The notes under the pieces were generated by a model. That model saw only the letters and a list, made by a program, of their open reading frames with translations, was not told the DNA's origin and did not search any database. Position numbers and translations under genes: made by a program. From positions 144,102 to 208,101 of the forward strand of contig JAMKCH010012384.1 of NCBI GenBank assembly GCA_023653785.1: 64,000 nt of DNA. Reading direction: 5' to 3'. Source of the DNA: Ophioderma brevispina. Lineage: Eukaryota; Echinodermata; Ophiuroidea; Amphilepidida; Ophiodermatidae. Positions within the stretch are counted from its first letter, which is position 1; each line of letters starts with the position of its first letter. Shown here in pieces: positions 1 to 12,007 of the stretch.

Positions 1-1948
1 ATATCTCCGCATACCGGGCCCATGGTAGTATCTTTAGTAATGGTGCTGAAGTTATAATACATATCCATTGGTCACTGATATTATGAAGAGAAATTGAGTG
101 ACATTTTATTCATTTTTAAGAAGAAAATGGGCAAGTTTTATGTGGGGCAACAGACGGTTATATCATGTAAATCAATTTATCAATAATTTTACACCGGGTG
201 TTGTTTTCCCCTTTGAAGGGACTAGGAAGTGTTATGCAGCTTGTTATTGGTCTACGCCCCATAGTCTACATTGGGAAAAGTGTGTAATTGCTTGTAATGT
301 TAGACTATGATTTTTGAGTCCAAATAAAGATGAAAGCGTGCCCCTTATCATGGAAATAAAAATATAATTTTTGCGCCTGGACGCATAACCCACGCAGCCG
401 CGCGCAAGTGGCTGGAAGCCTGCTAGAAATAACACGGGGACCGTATTGCTAATTCAGTCCCACGGTAGGGTATTAGCCGTGACTATGTTTCAGTTGTAGA
501 CTAGGGACCATTTTTCACATCGGCGGGGACAATGAAATATTCATTATAAAGAACAATATACAGATGTTGAATCTTAAAAAGGAATTTTATTATGGGACTA
601 CAGCCAATTTTTGGAAAAAATAAAGATTTGAAGACGTCACGGCATTGATTGGTTTATTATTTGCTTCGGGGGACCCAATTCATGTAAAATGACGTACGTA
701 TCCCTACATTGGAAAAAAACAAACCGATTATCGTCATCGTACGGCGGTTTTTGAATCAGTAGGGAAAAGGTAAATTTTGTACTGTTTAGACATAATACAC
801 GGTGTTCTTTTGGAAAAAAAATAATAGCACTTTGGGCAGAAGGGAAGTACAGACCTTGATTTAACCTAGTCGGGGATTTATTATATATCGGTCGCCCCCT
901 TAGAGCAAACTGATAGTATTGATACCTGCCACGTGACCTGGTACCTGACACGTGAACCAAACTATTCATCTCGTGACCGTTTATAACATCAAATACGGCA
1001 AAGCAGCAAGCATTATGTATCTCTGTGTCACAGGTAATCGATCAAGATGTGAGACTATACATGTGGTTATGTACAGGTAGGGTAGGACACGATCTGCTCG
1101 ATTTGGGCATGGGGATTCCAAACCAGAAACGGTAATTTTGTGAAAATGCCTACTGCATTTAATATGGCAGTCTCGGTCCCCGTGAAATTAAAAAATCATC
1201 TCTTAAACCTTTGTTCAAAAGATCTTAGTAGATAACTGATAATAAGAAAAAACTATGAAGTTCACATCATAATGCTTCTGTTAAATACCTGCTGCATAGC
1301 TCAAAACTCCAGAAACTTCCCCTGCAAAAGTTATCTCTATCAAACATAATACCCTTGAACATCCGCGCCATGGCTAAAGACTAGCGCTCTGTAGCCAGGC
1401 GCACCGTACACTCTAATATCAAAACCGCCTATTATAATTATTATACACCAAAACACCATTGCAATCTCGGATCAACTGCATCTTCTGGTGTTGTAGAAAT
1501 AAAATGAGTCAATTTATCAAAGGTAAAAAGCTCAGATTGACAAAAAAAATGTAGAATCAAGGTACGCAATAAGAATAGGCAACTAATGTCAGTCTTAAAA
1601 ATAACCTAATTCTAATTCAGGTTCTGCACTCCTATGCCGATATCCGCTCAACCTTTCTGTGGTTCTGACACAGTGGAAATTATTCTATGGTCTACAAGTA
1701 TTTTCCGGATGGTAGAACATACAAAGATTTACGTGAATAAGTTGCAACAACAACGAAGGCAATGAACGCACAAGCAAACCTTATACATGGATTATTATAC
1801 GTGACAATCTCGTTCAACATACCCTTCCAGACAGGCCCCAGGCGAGGCCTGTAACTTAGCCATTAAAAATAAGACTGAGGGCCACCCTGAATTTTTGCCC
1901 TATTCAAATTGACTATCAAAATTCGAAAATACCACTAAAAGTACATTG
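1..1948. other. No gene recognised
   Basis: No ORF with recognisable similarity. The only structure I see is a weak inverted pair, CACGGGGACCG at about 433 and its complement at about 1174-1186, which could be ends of an old MITE. Confidence 0.5.
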
Positions 1949-3567
1949 TTGCTCATAAAGTTGGCATAAACTAGTTGTTACCACTTTTTATGGAATAATT
2001 CTTACAGTGTGAGTTATTTATGATACTAGGGTGTATACCACCATGATCTGTCTCTTCCAAACATATCACCATGAAATTAGTCCACAATTAACCCTTTACG
2101 AACTGTGTCCTTAGCCTGAAAAGAAAAGGGGGTATTTGAACAACAGATTTAAAGATTTTGTTACATTTTTTTCACATCAGTCAGTTTTACAGATAACACA
2201 TTTTTTGGTGATTTCATGCAACGAAATGTTAATAGTACTGTTGTAAATGTCAATCAGTCACTAATATCGAGTATGGCCCCTGGCATGAATCAGTGCATCA
2301 AGGCGTCGCGGCATACTGTCCACAAGGTTATTTATGATGTCAATGGACAGAGCGTCCCACGCATCGGTCAGAGCCTGAGCTAACTCCTGTAGAGTTGAGG
2401 AAGATTATCCCTGTCATTGATGGCTCGGCCTAAGGCATCCCAGGCATGCTCGATAGGGTTCATATCAGGAGAGCAAGCAGCCCATGGTATCTGCTCCACC
2501 ACCTGCACCCCCTCTGCCTCAAGAAATTGTCTCACTACAGCGGCTCTGTGAAGGCTCTTGTTTGCATAAACCCTTCTTGCATGCGGCAGGCAGTGGTTTT
2601 ACAGAATGTACATGACGGCGGTACACAGGTACACGACGGCGTTCATTTTTCCATCTGGCACCACCAGTGACGTTTTCCGTCCATAATGAATACTGGCCCA
2701 TACCATCACTGAGCCGCCACCACCTTGAGTCGATTCCTGAATACTGTCATCTCGGAGGTTCTCACCACGAAATCGACCAACCCGTCTTCCATCTTGACCG
2801 TCAAGGATTTAGCGGTTCTCGTCCATAAAGACAACATGTCGCCAGTGTCCGAGCTGCAATCTTCTGTGCTCCCTAACCCGGCGAAGTCGAGCAACTCTCT
2901 GATGAACGGTTAGACGTGGACATTTGGTCATTCGTCTTGCTCGGTAACCATGTTGAAGCAAGCTCCGATTTGCAGTTTGGCGGGAAACGTTGATTCCATA
3001 GCGTCTTCTCCACAAACGACGAAGACTGCTCGTTAGCATTTTCCGGACTCTACGGCATAGATTAAGCAGTCGGTGATCATCTCGTCAGGAAGTCAATCGT
3101 GGTCGTCCTGGAGATTTTCGTGGCCTCAAATGACCCACCTCTCAATGATGTCTGAGGAGTTTACAGACCGTACTCTGCGATATCCCGAGGAAATCAGCAA
3201 CTTTGGCTTGTTTGTACCCTTCCCGTCGGAGTGCAAGCGTATTGGCAATGCCTTGGACGAGGCATAGCCTAGAGAACCTCTGTGTCAGTTTTTGTTGTAA
3301 CGGTAATAACCAACTCTGAAAAACGTGGGCTCGTTGCACACAGGTTTGGAGGTGGGAAAGGAACAAACAACAGACGTCTGCCTTTTATGGCTTCCAACAA
3401 AAGGCATTGTTACGTAATTCAAAATTATGCATGGATCCACTTCACCTGGGTAGTGGGGACTCATTAGGTAATCATTCCCCTACTCTTATATGATTACTGA
3501 GGCGTACAAATAGAAATACGTTTTAAGATTGTGTCTGAAAAAACATTATTCCAACTTTATGAGCAAT
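1949..3567 (-). mobile_element. Tc1/mariner-type DNA transposon relic
   Basis: The element is bounded by 21-bp inverted repeats (TTGCTCATAAAGTTGG and AATAA, one mismatch) at 1949-1969 and 3547-3567. On the minus strand it holds a broken transposase. An N-terminal helix-turn-helix region (VADFLGISQSTVCKLL) lies near 3160, a SRQTANRSLLQHGYRAR stretch near 2960, then HWRHVVFMDENR with the first catalytic Asp near 2820, and SPDMNPIEHAWDAL with the third acidic position near 2470. The middle DN motif is degraded, and frameshifts and a stop interrupt the frame. Length 1.62 kb is typical for the family. Inactive. Confidence 0.85.
2260..3367 (-). pseudogene. Tc1/mariner transposase pseudogene
   Basis: Reading frames change several times between 3367 and 2260. 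The recognisable order is the DNA-binding HTH, the first DDE block (VVFMDENR), a VWASIHYG stretch, SPDMNPIEHAWD, and a C-terminal INNLVDSMPRRLDALIHARG. No intact catalytic triad remains. Confidence 0.85.
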
Positions 3568-4098
3568 AAATTAGACGCATGCTGACCTTTTACTTTTAAT
3601 ATCAACGTTTTTGCAATGGTTCTGTCATCTTGAATCTTTATCTTTTGAATTTAGCTCCAAGGCCACCCATATTTCGGCGTCAAATCCAAGATGGCGGATA
3701 AAATCTATTTTGTCTGCCAAAATTGTCTGTAATTGGATTTAAAGTGCTCCCTGTTTTGTTTTGTTTTTCTGTCAGAGGTTTTTCGTTGATTACGGCTTCT
3801 TGGGCCCAAGGCCTTTGTACTTAGTTTGGGAACTAGTATGGAGGGATTGTCATCAAGTCAAATCCAACATGGCTACAAAATGACCGCCAAAATCATCTTA
3901 GTTATATTTAAAATATCTCTATACTTTCTCGGTGCTTTCGTCGTTTTTAAGCACGTGTGTTTTGGATTAGATTGATATGTATCCAGAATCTGGTCTGAAA
4001 TGCAAAATGACCACCAAGATGCAAAATGACCGGCAAATTACGCCGTAAAGGTGGTTATCTTTGCCGCATAAATCAACTTTTTGTGCCCAATACTAAAA

Positions 4099-4530
4099 AT
4101 GCAAATGGTGCGCCCGCAGGCGGAGTGCCCATCTCTCTGTCTTTGGGCCAGACTCCCTCATATAATATTGCTGTGGAGGTTCGCCACTCCTCCCGCACAG
4201 CGAATCTGTTTTGCATTCCCAGCATATGCCGGTGTGAAAGTAATCATAGTCCGGGCTCCATAGACGACAACGGAATAAAGCGTGAAACTAATGTTGTGTG
4301 AAGAGTCAACTGAATCGATTGCCCTATTGTTCACCATTGTTCCCGGACTGTGAGCCCGGAGGACTATATCGCCTGCCACACCGGTACCCATTTATACTCC
4401 TGGGTGGAGAGAGGCAAGCTAGGTAAAGTGCCTTGCCCAAGTGCACAACACATTGACGACAGTGGTGCTCGAACCCACAACCTTATGCTTATGAGGCGAG
4501 CGCTGATCCACTGCACCACATGTGCCCCAA
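4099..4530 (-). repeat. tRNA-derived SINE with nested MITE
   Basis: Minus-strand SINE inserted in the left foldback arm, flanked by a perfect 10-bp duplication AATACTAAAA (4089-4098 and 4531-4540). Its head begins GGGGCACATGTGGTGCAGTGG (first 20 or so bases) with an A-box-like TGGTGCAGTGG and a B-box-like GGTTCGAGCACC. The body has the palindromic CTTGGGCAAGGCACTTTACC. A 147-bp insertion splits it. A second full copy is at 33169-33454. Confidence 0.85.
4234..4380. mobile_element. 147-bp palindromic MITE nested in the SINE
   Basis: The SINE copy at 33 kb reads straight across this site, so this segment is an insertion. It is flanked by CCGGT (4229-4233 and 4381-4385). The ends are partly inverted: ATAGTCCGGGCTC near 4246 against GAGCCCGGAGGACTAT near 4352. 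Confidence 0.7.
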
Positions 4531-5976
4531 AATACTAAAAGACTTTATGGTCTACAATTCACCTGAACTTAAATATCAATTTTATGTGATAATTTCGCTT
4601 TCAACTGGCCAGGAATTCATGCCACTGTCATGATTATCTCTTAGCTTCTCGATCTGGACATTGAAAATAATTACAGAAAATGATGGATACTGAGCGCTGC
4701 AATGGTATAAAAAGCATATCAAATTACTTATTTTAATGCAAGGATTATGAAAAGTATAATTATTTTGCCCTATCTACAATGTATATTTGTAAAAATATTT
4801 ATGAAAATGGCAATTTCCAGAAAATTTATTCTCTACAGAGGTCCAATATTAAGGTTGCTCAAAATTTAGCAAAAGTGAGCCCAAAATAGTCAGGTTGCTC
4901 AAATATTAGCAAAGGTGGGCCCAAAATAGTCAGCCAGCACACGGAACATAAAAAAATTAATTTAAACAACCCTAAAGCAATCCTGTATTGGTTTTGCTTC
5001 TATTGATGTAACGAATTTGAATTTGACAGGGAAATTATTTAAATTCAATTATATGTTCCGTGTACATCGGAGGTGACAATTTGAGCTTATTTTAACATGT
5101 TTTGAGCAAATTTCATTGCTGGCCCGTGTAGAGCTGATTTTATTTTTTATTATTTTTACCTTTTTTCATGAATGTCTCTAAAATTGCAAGTCGTAAATAA
5201 GGCACACCTTAATTTTTAGAATCATTGTGTTTAGACAAGTAATTTGATATGTATGGTTTACTGCTGCAGCGCTCAGGACCCGTCATTATAGTTAATTCTG
5301 TCAGATGTTTAGATAAAGGGATAATCATGAGAGTGGCGCGAATGCTTGACCAGCTGAGAGCGAAATTTTCATATAAAATGATGTCAAATTTAAGGTGAAT
5401 ATTGTAGACCACAAATTCGGCTTTTTAGTACCACGTATATTCTCACATAGCTACAAAAAGTAAATTTATGTGGCAAAGATAACCACTTTTAATTTCGTCG
5501 TCATTCACCTGCCATTTTGTATTTTGGTGGCCATTTTGCATTTCAGACCAGATTCTGGTTACATACTAATCTGATTCCAAAGCGCAAATGTTTAAAACGA
5601 TGAAACTACCGAGAAAACTAACAAGACAACTAGAGATATTTTAAATAGAACTAAGATGATTTTGGCGGTCATTTTGGTGGTCATGTTGGATTTGAGGGCA
5701 TATTCTTGGTAGTTCCTACTAAATCTGGAGAAACAACTATCCTAGGCAACCGAATTGGAGGAAGATAGGGAAGAAGAGAGAGAGAAAAACAAGTTCACAA
5801 TATTAGTATTAATAATTGAACTGTATAAGAAAAATATAAACAGGATACGTATACCAGGAGCCAAAATGTTGTTAAAAAGGAATGTCTTGAGACATGACTT
5901 AATTATTGACCAAGCTAAGTGGATACTGTTAGGAAATTTATTCCACAAATGTGCTGCTGCGTAAGCAAAATATTTA

Positions 5977-6260
5977 TCACCATGGAACTTTGTTGATGCG
6001 TTTACTAGTGTAATCAGTTGGCAGGCTAGAAGATGATCTCACGGTTCTCGGTGGTGAATACAGCTGGATGATCTCAGAGATATAGGCAGGTAAACGACAG
6101 ATTGAACACCGTGGCAGTAATGGTAATCTGTAGTGGGGCACTGAACAAGATGAAGCCAATAGGTCCAGTAACAGAGCCCTGAGGAACTCCACAATCTACC
6201 GCCACAGGATCTGAAGAAGCACCTCTGACTGATATAGATTGATTCGACCATCTAGGTAGG
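5977..6260 (-). pseudogene. Non-LTR reverse transcriptase fragment
   Basis: On the minus strand the sequence reads DPVAVDCGVPQGSVTGPIGF, then ILFSAPLQ, the RT block normally seen as GVPQGSVLGPLLF. It ends within 35 codons in stops. It is opposite in orientation to the LINE downstream, so it comes from a different element. Confidence 0.7.
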
Positions 6261-6747
6261 AAGCATGCAGAGGATGATTTCAGAACGTACCATCATACAA
6301 TGCATGCTTTGTGGTTAGCCCAGTGTAAATACCAGGGGTCAAGTAACGGTCACTTGCACAGCACATATATTCTAACAGTAAATTTGAATTTATGAGGGAT
6401 ATTTGAGTTGTTATTTTCAACAACTTGTTCTTTTAAATAGCAGAAAAGTAGAACCATGACCCCTATTTTTTCTTTAGTAATCAAAATAAGTACGCAACTT
6501 TTGTAATTTTTTTTAAAGTTATCGAGCCAATTGTTGTAACATTTCAAACCTTGCTTTAAAATAGGTCTTTTGGATGAGTTATTTCTCAAAAACGAGTACC
6601 AGCACCCCATTTTATTTATTTTTGATATCTGATCCATATTGATGAAAGTATTTTTCACGTGTGGTCCAGCGGAAAAGTGCAGGACTCGGGATCATTAGAC
6701 CGTTAACATCCTGAGTTCTGCATCGATTCATTGAACATTATATTAAT

Positions 6748-6953
6748 TTGAAGGGTATTAAAATAGCTTTCTTGAATATTGACTCAGTACTTGGTGACGA
6801 TAACTCAAAAATTGATAGTCTTCGTATGGTATTAAGTAAAAAGCCTATTGACATTTTTTGTCTAAATGAGACGAAACTCTCGAGTCAAATAACATCTGAG
6901 GAGGTTCATATAGATGGATACTCCCTATTCCGTCATGATAGAAACCGCAGGGG
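6748..6953 (+). pseudogene. LINE endonuclease start, cut by A spacer
   Basis: Encodes IKIAFLNIDSVLGDDNSKID, then IFCLNETKLSS and DGYSLFRHDRNRRG, the N-terminus of an APE-type endonuclease of a CR1/L2-like LINE. The frame ends at a 20-A run. In the copy at 7680-7760 the same codons continue into GGV, as expected for this domain. Confidence 0.75.
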
Positions 6954-6973
6954 AAAAAAAAAAAAAAAAAAAA
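6954..6973. other. 20-A spacer, probable converted gap
   Basis: Exactly 20 A between CGCAGGGG and CTAAGTGG. The other copies of both flanks show no A run at this place. Duplicated sequence lies on both sides. Confidence 0.7.
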
Positions 6974-7035
6974 CTAAGTGGATACTGTTAGGAAATTTAT
7001 TCCACAAATGTGCTGCTGCGTAAGCAAAATATTTA

Positions 7036-7319
7036 TCACCATGGAACTTTGTTGATGCGTTTACTAGTGTAATCAGTTGGCAGGCTAGAAGATGATCTCA
7101 CGGTTCTCGGTGGTGAATACAGCTGGATGATCTCAGAGATATAGGCAGGTAAACGACAGATTGAACACCGTGGCAGTAATGGTAATCTGTAGTGGGGCAC
7201 TGAACAAGATGAAGCCAATAGGTCCAGTAACAGAGCCCTGAGGAACTCCACAATCTACCGCCACAGGATCTGAAGAAGCACCTCTGACTGATATAGATTG
7301 ATTCGACCATCTAGGTAGG
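7036..7319 (-). pseudogene. Second copy of the RT fragment (probable false duplication)
   Basis: Identical to the fragment at 5977-6260, displaced by 1059 bp. See the spacer at 6954-6973. Confidence 0.65.
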
Positions 7320-9132
7320 AAGCATGCAGAGGATGATTTCAGAACGTACCATCATACAATGCATGCTTTGTGGTTAGCCCTGTAAATACCAGGGGTCAAG
7401 TAACGGTCATTTGCAAGCACTAGATTCTAACAGTTAATTTGGAATTATGAGGAGATTTGAGTTTGGTTATTTTCACAACTTGTTCTTTTAAATCCGGAGT
7501 TCTGCATCGATTCATTGACCACCTTATAAAGAATTTGAAGGGTATTAAATAAGCTTTCTTGCAATATTGGGCCTCATACTTGGTGACGATACTCCAAAAT
7601 TGGATAGTCTTCGTATGGTATTAAGTAAAAAGCCTACTTGACATTTTTTGTCTAAATGAACGAACTCCGAGTCAATACATCTGAGAGGTTCATATAGATG
7701 GATACTCCCTATTCCGTCATGATAGAAACCGCAGGGGGCGGTGTTGCCATTTATGCAAGCATATGCTGCAAATGTAAGGCAATGGCGGTGACTTGAAGAA
7801 CATGAGTCAATTGAATCAACTTGGGTTGAAATCACCCTAAAACAAAGCAACCTTTACTTGTCGGTACCATTTATAGACCCCCGTCATCAAAAGTCGCATT
7901 TCTGTCTTTACTCCATGGTTCATCTTCCTTGATTTTACACAAAAAGCAGGCACAGTGAACATAGTTTGTTGAAATGGTGATCTAAATCTTGATCTTTACA
8001 AACCTAAAACTGCGAAGATCAGAAACATTATGTCAGCATTTCAGTTACTAATGTTATTGACAACCACCCCGACGCGTGTAACTGAGAGGTTCCTCCTGTA
8101 TTGATGTAATACTTGTGTCAAATATTAAAAAATGTTCACCTCAGGTAATATACCTGTGAGTTTTATTGACCATAATCGATCTATATGACATATAAGCTCT
8201 GGCGTCCCATAAAAGGGAAAACAGGACCTTTAGAACTAGAACTTATCGTAAGTTCAATATGACTCTTTCAAGAAGATCTGAAAAGCACAAATTGGATTCC
8301 TGTTTGCTGGCAATGACCCGGATCCAGCTTGGTGTTTATTTAAGGGACATTTTATGCGATTTGTGACAAACATGCCCCGTTTATTGAAGTTGGTATCAAA
8401 GGTAACCAGCCCCCTTGGTTTAATGATTATGGTTGTCTCTATCAAATGATTGCGACTACTATAAAGGTAGAGAAATTAAATCCAAAAGTGCTAAGGACTG
8501 GGATATATATCGCAGGTTAGAAATGCAAGGCAACACCGATAAATTTGGCTAAAAAGTTTTACTATACCACACTATTGAAGGGAACAAGCACGATAGTAAG
8601 ATGTTATGGAAAACAATTAGATCTCTTTCTGCAACAAAAAAACAAAGATAATGTTAAGAAATCATTGTGGATGGTAAGCGCCTGTCGACCCTCAAAAGTA
8701 AGCTAATAATTCAACAGATTTTGTTGAAAAGCCAAAAAACTTGCCCGTGAATTGATTAACGACAACAGGTGTAATGTAAAAGTGTTGATTTTTTGAGCTA
8801 TGAGGGCAAACCCTTCCAGTTTGATGATTATTGAGATTGATTATGTTCTCAAGCAATTAACACACTTGGGAGTTAACAAAGCCATTATCCCACTGAATGG
8901 AAAATAGCAATGGTTACTCCTATCTTTAAGGATGGTTCAAAACTGATTGTGGCAATTAAAGGCCCATATCAGTGTTACCCGTGATTCTAAAATCCTTTGA
9001 AAGGGCCAGTCACAAACAGGTCTATGAGCATTTACAAACAAACGCACTTCTGTTGTCTGTAAAAAACCATCAGGCTTCAGAGAGCAGCATTCCACCATGA
9101 CTGCAATCACCGATGTAACTGCTACCTACTCC

Positions 9133-9335
9133 CAGTGGCTGTCACCAGACCTGTGCAAATGGGGGGGGGGGGGGGCCTGTGGACTTGAAGGGGGTGCCCA
9201 GGCTTTTTTTGAGGGGGCAAGTTGGGTCCTTCTCCATAGACAATGTACAAAAAGTCAAGTTCATTTGGGGGGGGGCTGAAAGGGTTCTGTTTGGGGGGGG
9301 CTTGCGCCTCCCTGCCCCCGCTGGTTACGACACTG
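9133..9335. mobile_element. hAT-like MITE in the LINE
   Basis: 203 bp starting CAGTGGCTGTCACCAG and ending CTGGTTACGACACTG, flanked by a perfect 8-bp target duplication CCTACTCC (9125-9132, 9336-9343). The 8-bp duplication and CAGTG ends fit hAT. The interior is G-rich with several long G runs. Removing it restores LINE codons VTATYSINMDN. Confidence 0.85.
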
Positions 9336-9394
9336 CCTACTCCATTAATATGGATAACTGGCGGATGTTACCGGCGCTGTTTTTTTCAGATCTA

Positions 9395-11965
9395 AAAAAA
9401 AATTCTTTAAAAAGGAAAGGGCGAGTCAAGGGGGATAGCATTGTAAAAGGATGGGGAAGGATTAGTAAGATGACATTGTGTGGGAGTTTTTGCAAGTGAC
9501 TTATGTGATTTTTTGGACACACACTTAGCCGAGGTATACATGAACGTAAATAATTTAACACAGAGTGGACTAGAGGGTTCATATACCTCTATTACATTTA
9601 CGATTTTTAAAGGAAAATGCGACCAATCCAAATTACAACATCATACACTTGATTCGGGAAAAATCAACGCTTATAATTATCCACCACAAGGTTGACCACT
9701 GAAGACTCACAAGCAGAACTAAAAGAAGCAGCCCCCAATTCCAGATATTTATGCATGCGACGGGACGTAAAGTATGTTATAGGAGTCGGCCACGTACCAA
9801 CGTGATCACAACATTTGTTTTAAATAATTATTTTAAAGCCCTTAAAAAATGTTAACGCTACCACTTTCAGCAACATTGTCACCCAAATGACTTCATATCA
9901 TTTTCTTAAATTTTACCTCAGTCCCACAAAGACTTCTTAAATTTGTCAAATTTAAAAATGTTCGCCCCACGCATTGCACTATTCAATTCATATGCAAACT
10001 TAGAACCATTCGACTTCATGACATATTACATATCATTCCACCGTATTTACATATTCATTAAAAAGTGGGCACATAAAAGGTCACGACCAGGGGAAATGAC
10101 TAGTTTATAATAAACACATGAGAATATGTTGTCAGATTATTGTGTTTTGAAGCCCCTTGACCTATGGACATGATGTTTGACATGAAGGTAAGACAAACAA
10201 CAGCCTGAGGTTTATTATCAGGGTTTCAGGAGTGACCCAAAAAAATCAAAAGTCATTCTAGAGGTTAATTTGCGTTAAAAATGCCGTATAACCGCAAAAC
10301 TTAAATAAATGGTAACTGATCCAATCAAATCCAGCTATTCATGTTTCCTAAACAAAAAATATTAGAGCCTCATTATTAAAGGTGATGAATCCAATCAAAA
10401 TGCCTACCACTAATGTGTTTTCTCGAGGCCTCACATTATCTTACATTTAAGCAATTAAAATCAACTTCAAGCCCTTTGGATAGTGAAAGATTTTGAATAA
10501 CGTTTTTATTCATAACCATCCAAAATGAAAACATTCTTAAATGGGCATTTCGTGATCCACAGCATAGTCCCTTTGATTTACCTAAAAGAAATTATTAAAT
10601 TATTTTAAAGAAAAGATATTTTTAGATCATCTGAACCCGTTGACTCTTCAAGCATACAAATAAAGCAATATCATCTTCAATACCTGCACATACCCAATTA
10701 CAGTGGATTAATTTCCTCGCTGACCCCGCTCTTCCTTTTAAAGGGAATTTATTTATTTATTGAATTATCGCCCACGACTTGCGGTAATTGTGGTGCCAAA
10801 CGTTAATTGCATCCGGTTCATGCAATGCACTCATGGCCTCAAGCATTACAAAATTAAAGCAATAGATCATCTTACTAATACCTTCACATATACACTGTAA
10901 AAATTTACAGTGCAATTGACAGGAAAAAATTGAGTAAAAATTCCCAAAACTACAGTATTTGCTGTTAATTTGGAAATTACAGGGAAAATACTGCAAATTT
11001 TATTCCCAATTTCCCAGGCCTATAATGACAAAAATCTAAAAGTGAAGACTTTTTTGAAATTTACATGAGTAACAGCATCCTATACACACTACTATGAATG
11101 TTCAAATATACCATTAAGTATTACGAAAAAATATAAAGGGAAAAAATTACTGTAAATTTTACAGGAAAATCCTGGCAGCAATTATGCCAACAAAAACTTT
11201 TACAGGTCTTCATTCAAAGACTGTTTTTTACAGTTTGATGTATACATTTTACAACAAACTGTAAAGTTTTGACGATATACACTGTAAAAAAATTGGTGGA
11301 TAGCCTCCTAAGTTAGGGTGTTCGTCAGTGCTTTTTATCTCCACACATTCACAATCTTCTGTAATAACTCACCAAATATATATGTTTTTAAGCGGTTTTG
11401 ATTAAATTAATTTTTACATTAACTGTAAATTTGTAATTTGTTGGACAGAAATTGCTGCCAGGATTTTTTATTTTTTTTCTGTAAAATTTGTTTACAGTAT
11501 TTTTACATGTACCATTTACATGGATATTTCCTCCTGACCCGCCCGTTTCCATTTTAAGGTTTTTTATGTTTTTAGTTTTATTATTGATTCGCCCACGACG
11601 TGCTACATATGGTGCCCAACATTTAAGCATCCGTTAATTCACTCATAACGATTTAAAGACGCCTGTTCACCGCAAATCACTGAAATTTCTCAGGAACCTT
11701 CGCTGCATATTGCCCTGTATTACTACTCTTTTGAACACTAATATCTTTTTGTAAAATGGTACTTCAGGTTTTCGTTTGGGCCCTATCTTATGGAGTACAT
11801 ATCCCTATGACGTAAAATGCCACAACAATTTTGTCATAAACTTACACACCTGTAGATTTTAGAGGATATAATCGGCACGAATTATTTTCTGCAACACTGC
11901 TGCTATTTGAAAAAGTAGGTTCAAAACCAGCTAATAGAGCGGGTAAAGCCCGCAGGCTACCCCCG
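9395..11965. mobile_element. Unclassified 2.6-kb AT-rich insertion in the LINE
   Basis: It separates the LINE codons TGAVF..(S/D)(L)KK from NAFDTVNH, so it is an insertion. It has no coding signal. From 10880 to 11520 it repeats ACTGTAAA and TTTACAGT many times. A segment at about 10690-10830 (ending in CGCCCACGACTTGC and TGGTGCC) recurs diverged at 11510-11640. The right end has a small hairpin, GCGGG TAAA GCCCGC. Class unknown; a Helitron is possible but the end motif does not fit. Confidence 0.5.
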
Positions 11966-12007
11966 CCCAAAAATGCGTTTGACACTGTAAACCATCAAGT
12001 GCTTCAA

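Larger units (their letters stand above)
3846..5724. mobile_element. Foldback element, about 1.9 kb, interrupted by a SINE
   Basis: The sequence from about 3846 to 4750 recurs as reverse complement from 5724 down to about 5200. Shared blocks include CAAATCCAACATG, GACCGCCAAAATCATCTTAG, CAGAATCTGGTCTGAAATGC, GTGGTTATCTTTGCC, ATGGTCTACAAT versus GTGGTCTACAAT, and GAGCGCTGCA. Without the SINE in the left arm each arm is about 500 bp, and the spacer is about 450 bp. There is no transposase, so it is non-autonomous. Ends are uncertain by tens of bases. Confidence 0.75.
5915..6953. repeat. First copy of a 1.06-kb duplicated block
   Basis: This block reappears from 6974 on, offset by 1059 bp, after a run of 20 A. 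The first 470 bp match almost perfectly; later parts of the second copy carry many single-base indels. It contains a minus-strand RT fragment and the start of a plus-strand LINE endonuclease. Most likely two overlapping contig ends that were not merged. Confidence 0.75.

Noticed and set aside
6660..6730. tRNA-like stretch (TGGTCCAGCGG, then CCTGAGTTCTGCATC)
   Set aside because: A-box and B-box are suggestive, but acceptor and anticodon stems do not fold, and the second copy lacks the head. At most a SINE fragment.
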